Source: an uncultured Eubacteriales bacterium
GTDB lineage: Bacteria > Bacillota > Clostridia > Oscillospirales > CAG-272
Assembly: GCA_905201895.1 (NCBI GenBank)
Contig: CAJKPX010000094.1
Span: 1-5,984, forward strand
DNA length: 5,984 bases
Direction: 5' to 3'
Made by a program: the position numbers and the translations under genes. The notes beneath the pieces were generated by a model, which was not told the DNA's origin, made no database searches, and saw only the letters and a program-made list of their open reading frames with translations. This document shows positions 5,210 through 5,984 of this stretch, piece after piece. The first letter of the stretch is position 1. Each line of letters opens with the position of its first letter.

Positions 5210-5934
5210 TGGCAAAAAAGAACGCTGCTCCCGAAAAGCGCGCAAAGCTGCTTGTTTGCATCATCCGCAAGGGCGAGGAGATCGCTCTCACGCAAGCATG
5301 CAACGAATGCTGCGTTTCCCTGAACTTTTCGGGCATTGCATACGGCACTGCGCAATCGAATTACCTCTCCTATCTCGGACTTGACGAGATCGAGAAGCGC
5401 GTGGTGTTCTCCCTGATCCCCAACTATTGCGAGAGCCGCGTGCTGCGTGCGATCAACCGCCGCCTGCGACTCTACCTCCCCGGCAACGGCATTGCCTTCA
5501 CCGTGCCGCTCTCGGGCATCTCCAGCATCATCAGCAACGCCATCCTCACCACTCCCCTGCGTGAGGACAGCACCGACTCACAAAAAAACACCCCCGAAAA
5601 GGAGCGACCTGCCATGCACGAACTGATCGTTGCCGTAGTCAACCAGAACTTCACCGAAAAGGTGCTCGATTGCAGTCGTGCCGCAGGCGCGACGGGTGCC
5701 ACGGTATTCCATACGCATAGCGTCAATAACAAGCAAGCCGAGCAGCTGATCGGCACATCCTTCCAGCAGGAGACCGACACCATCGCCGTGATTACCACGC
5801 ACGAATACAAGGCGGGTATCATGGAGGCAATCCGCGAAGCAGCGGGACTTAAAACAGAGGGAGGCGCCGTGATCTTCTCGCTCCCCGTCGACTCGCTCAT
5901 CGGCATCGGTCGCTTTGACGACACCGATGATTGA
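5209..5934 (+). CDS. Two-domain PII-like regulatory protein
   Basis: A 241-residue soluble protein with two PII-like units, about 11-105 and 137-233, joined by a hydrophilic linker (118-135). Each begins with a beta strand (KLLVCIIR; ELIVAVVN), has a helix and variable T-loop region, and ends in the PII-style strand and turn (GNGIAFTVPLSGIS; EGGAVIFSLPVDSLIGI). The GlnB T-loop with its uridylylated Tyr is not recognisable, so this is a PII-like rather than a classical nitrogen protein. Domain 1 has a Cys cluster (CNECC, 31-35), domain 2 a HTH tripeptide (168-170). AAGGAGGTG at 5192-5200 lies 8 nt before the ATG, which overlaps the DUF1538 stop. PII-like proteins often bind nucleotides and control a neighbouring transporter, so it probably senses a small ligand and gates the DUF1538 protein. 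An internal start at Met136 may also be used. Confidence 0.82.
   Translation: MAKKNAAPEKRAKLLVCIIRKGEEIALTQACNECCVSLNFSGIAYGTAQSNYLSYLGLDEIEKRVVFSLIPNYCESRVLRAINRRLRLYLPGNGIAFTVPLSGISSIISNAILTTPLREDSTDSQKNTPEKERPAMHELIVAVVNQNFTEKVLDCSRAAGATGATVFHTHSVNNKQAEQLIGTSFQQETDTIAVITTHEYKAGIMEAIREAAGLKTEGGAVIFSLPVDSLIGIGRFDDTDD
5597..5616 (+). promoter_or_regulatory. Internal ribosome site and start in the PII-like gene
   Basis: AAAAGGAG (5597-5604) lies 9 nt before an in-frame ATG (5614-5616, Met136). The spacing is ideal for this window, and the ATG falls at the beginning of the second PII-like domain, right after the linker. Initiation here would give a separate 106-residue single-domain protein, about the size of an ordinary PII monomer. 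The site may be used, or may be a relic of two genes that fused. Confidence 0.45.
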
Positions 5935-5960
5935 TGGAAGTTACAATATAAAACCACCGC

Positions 5961-5984
5961 CCCGAGCCACCAATGTGGCTCGGG
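5961..5984 (+). terminator. GC-rich terminator hairpin after the PII-like gene
   Basis: CCCGAGCCAC (5961-5970) and GTGGCTCGGG (5975-5984) form a perfect 10-bp stem with a CAAT loop, 26 nt after the stop codon. The window ends at the base of the stem, so the expected T-tract cannot be seen. It probably ends the DUF1538/PII-like operon. Confidence 0.75.

Noticed and set aside
3776..5245. Long open frame antisense to the DUF1538 gene
   Set aside because: The translation is highly charged low-complexity sequence, while the plus strand shows conserved duplicated membrane motifs. It also lacks a promoter.

Overview
The window looks like a chromosomal segment of a Gram-positive bacterium of the class Clostridia, probably a gut-type Oscillospirales or Christensenellales relative. 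This is inference from several things seen: moderately GC-rich genes with AT-rich intergenic DNA, strong AAAGGAG ribosome sites, sigma-A type TATAAT boxes, a lipoprotein signal, and a stand-alone sodium-pump beta subunit of the length common in Firmicutes. No mobile element, CRISPR array, tRNA or rRNA was seen.

Layout. Two divergent transcription units leave a central intergenic region (about 3224-3658). Leftward (minus strand) lies a three-gene operon: a CNNM/CorC-type (DUF21-CBS-CBS-CorC_HlyC) membrane protein, probably a divalent-cation (Mg2+) exporter; an OadB-type beta subunit of a Na+-translocating decarboxylase; and a small lipoprotein whose C-terminal membrane helix resembles a decarboxylase gamma (OadG) subunit. 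The unit ends at a long perfect hairpin (69-118) beside a G-quadruplex-capable tract. Rightward (plus strand) lies a two-gene operon: a tandem-DUF1538 membrane protein (the family of the UmpAB Na+(Li+,K+)/H+ antiporter) translationally coupled (TGATG) to a protein with two PII-like domains, closed by a 10-bp GC-rich hairpin at the right window edge.

The most interesting region is the long leader of the minus-strand operon. It carries a well-formed ribosome site, a 25-codon ORF rich in Pro, Asp and Glu near its start, and then an intrinsic-terminator-like hairpin whose 5' arm lies inside the last codons of that ORF. The arrangement recalls the Mg2+-sensing leader peptide MgtL of enterobacteria. 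It is wired so that complete translation would prevent termination, which is the sign expected for an exporter rather than an importer. This is a hypothesis built from visible elements and is not a recognised Rfam class.

Taken together the genes suggest an ion-homeostasis locus: divalent-cation export, a Na+-pump-type membrane subunit, and a putative cation/H+ antiporter with its own PII-like sensor.
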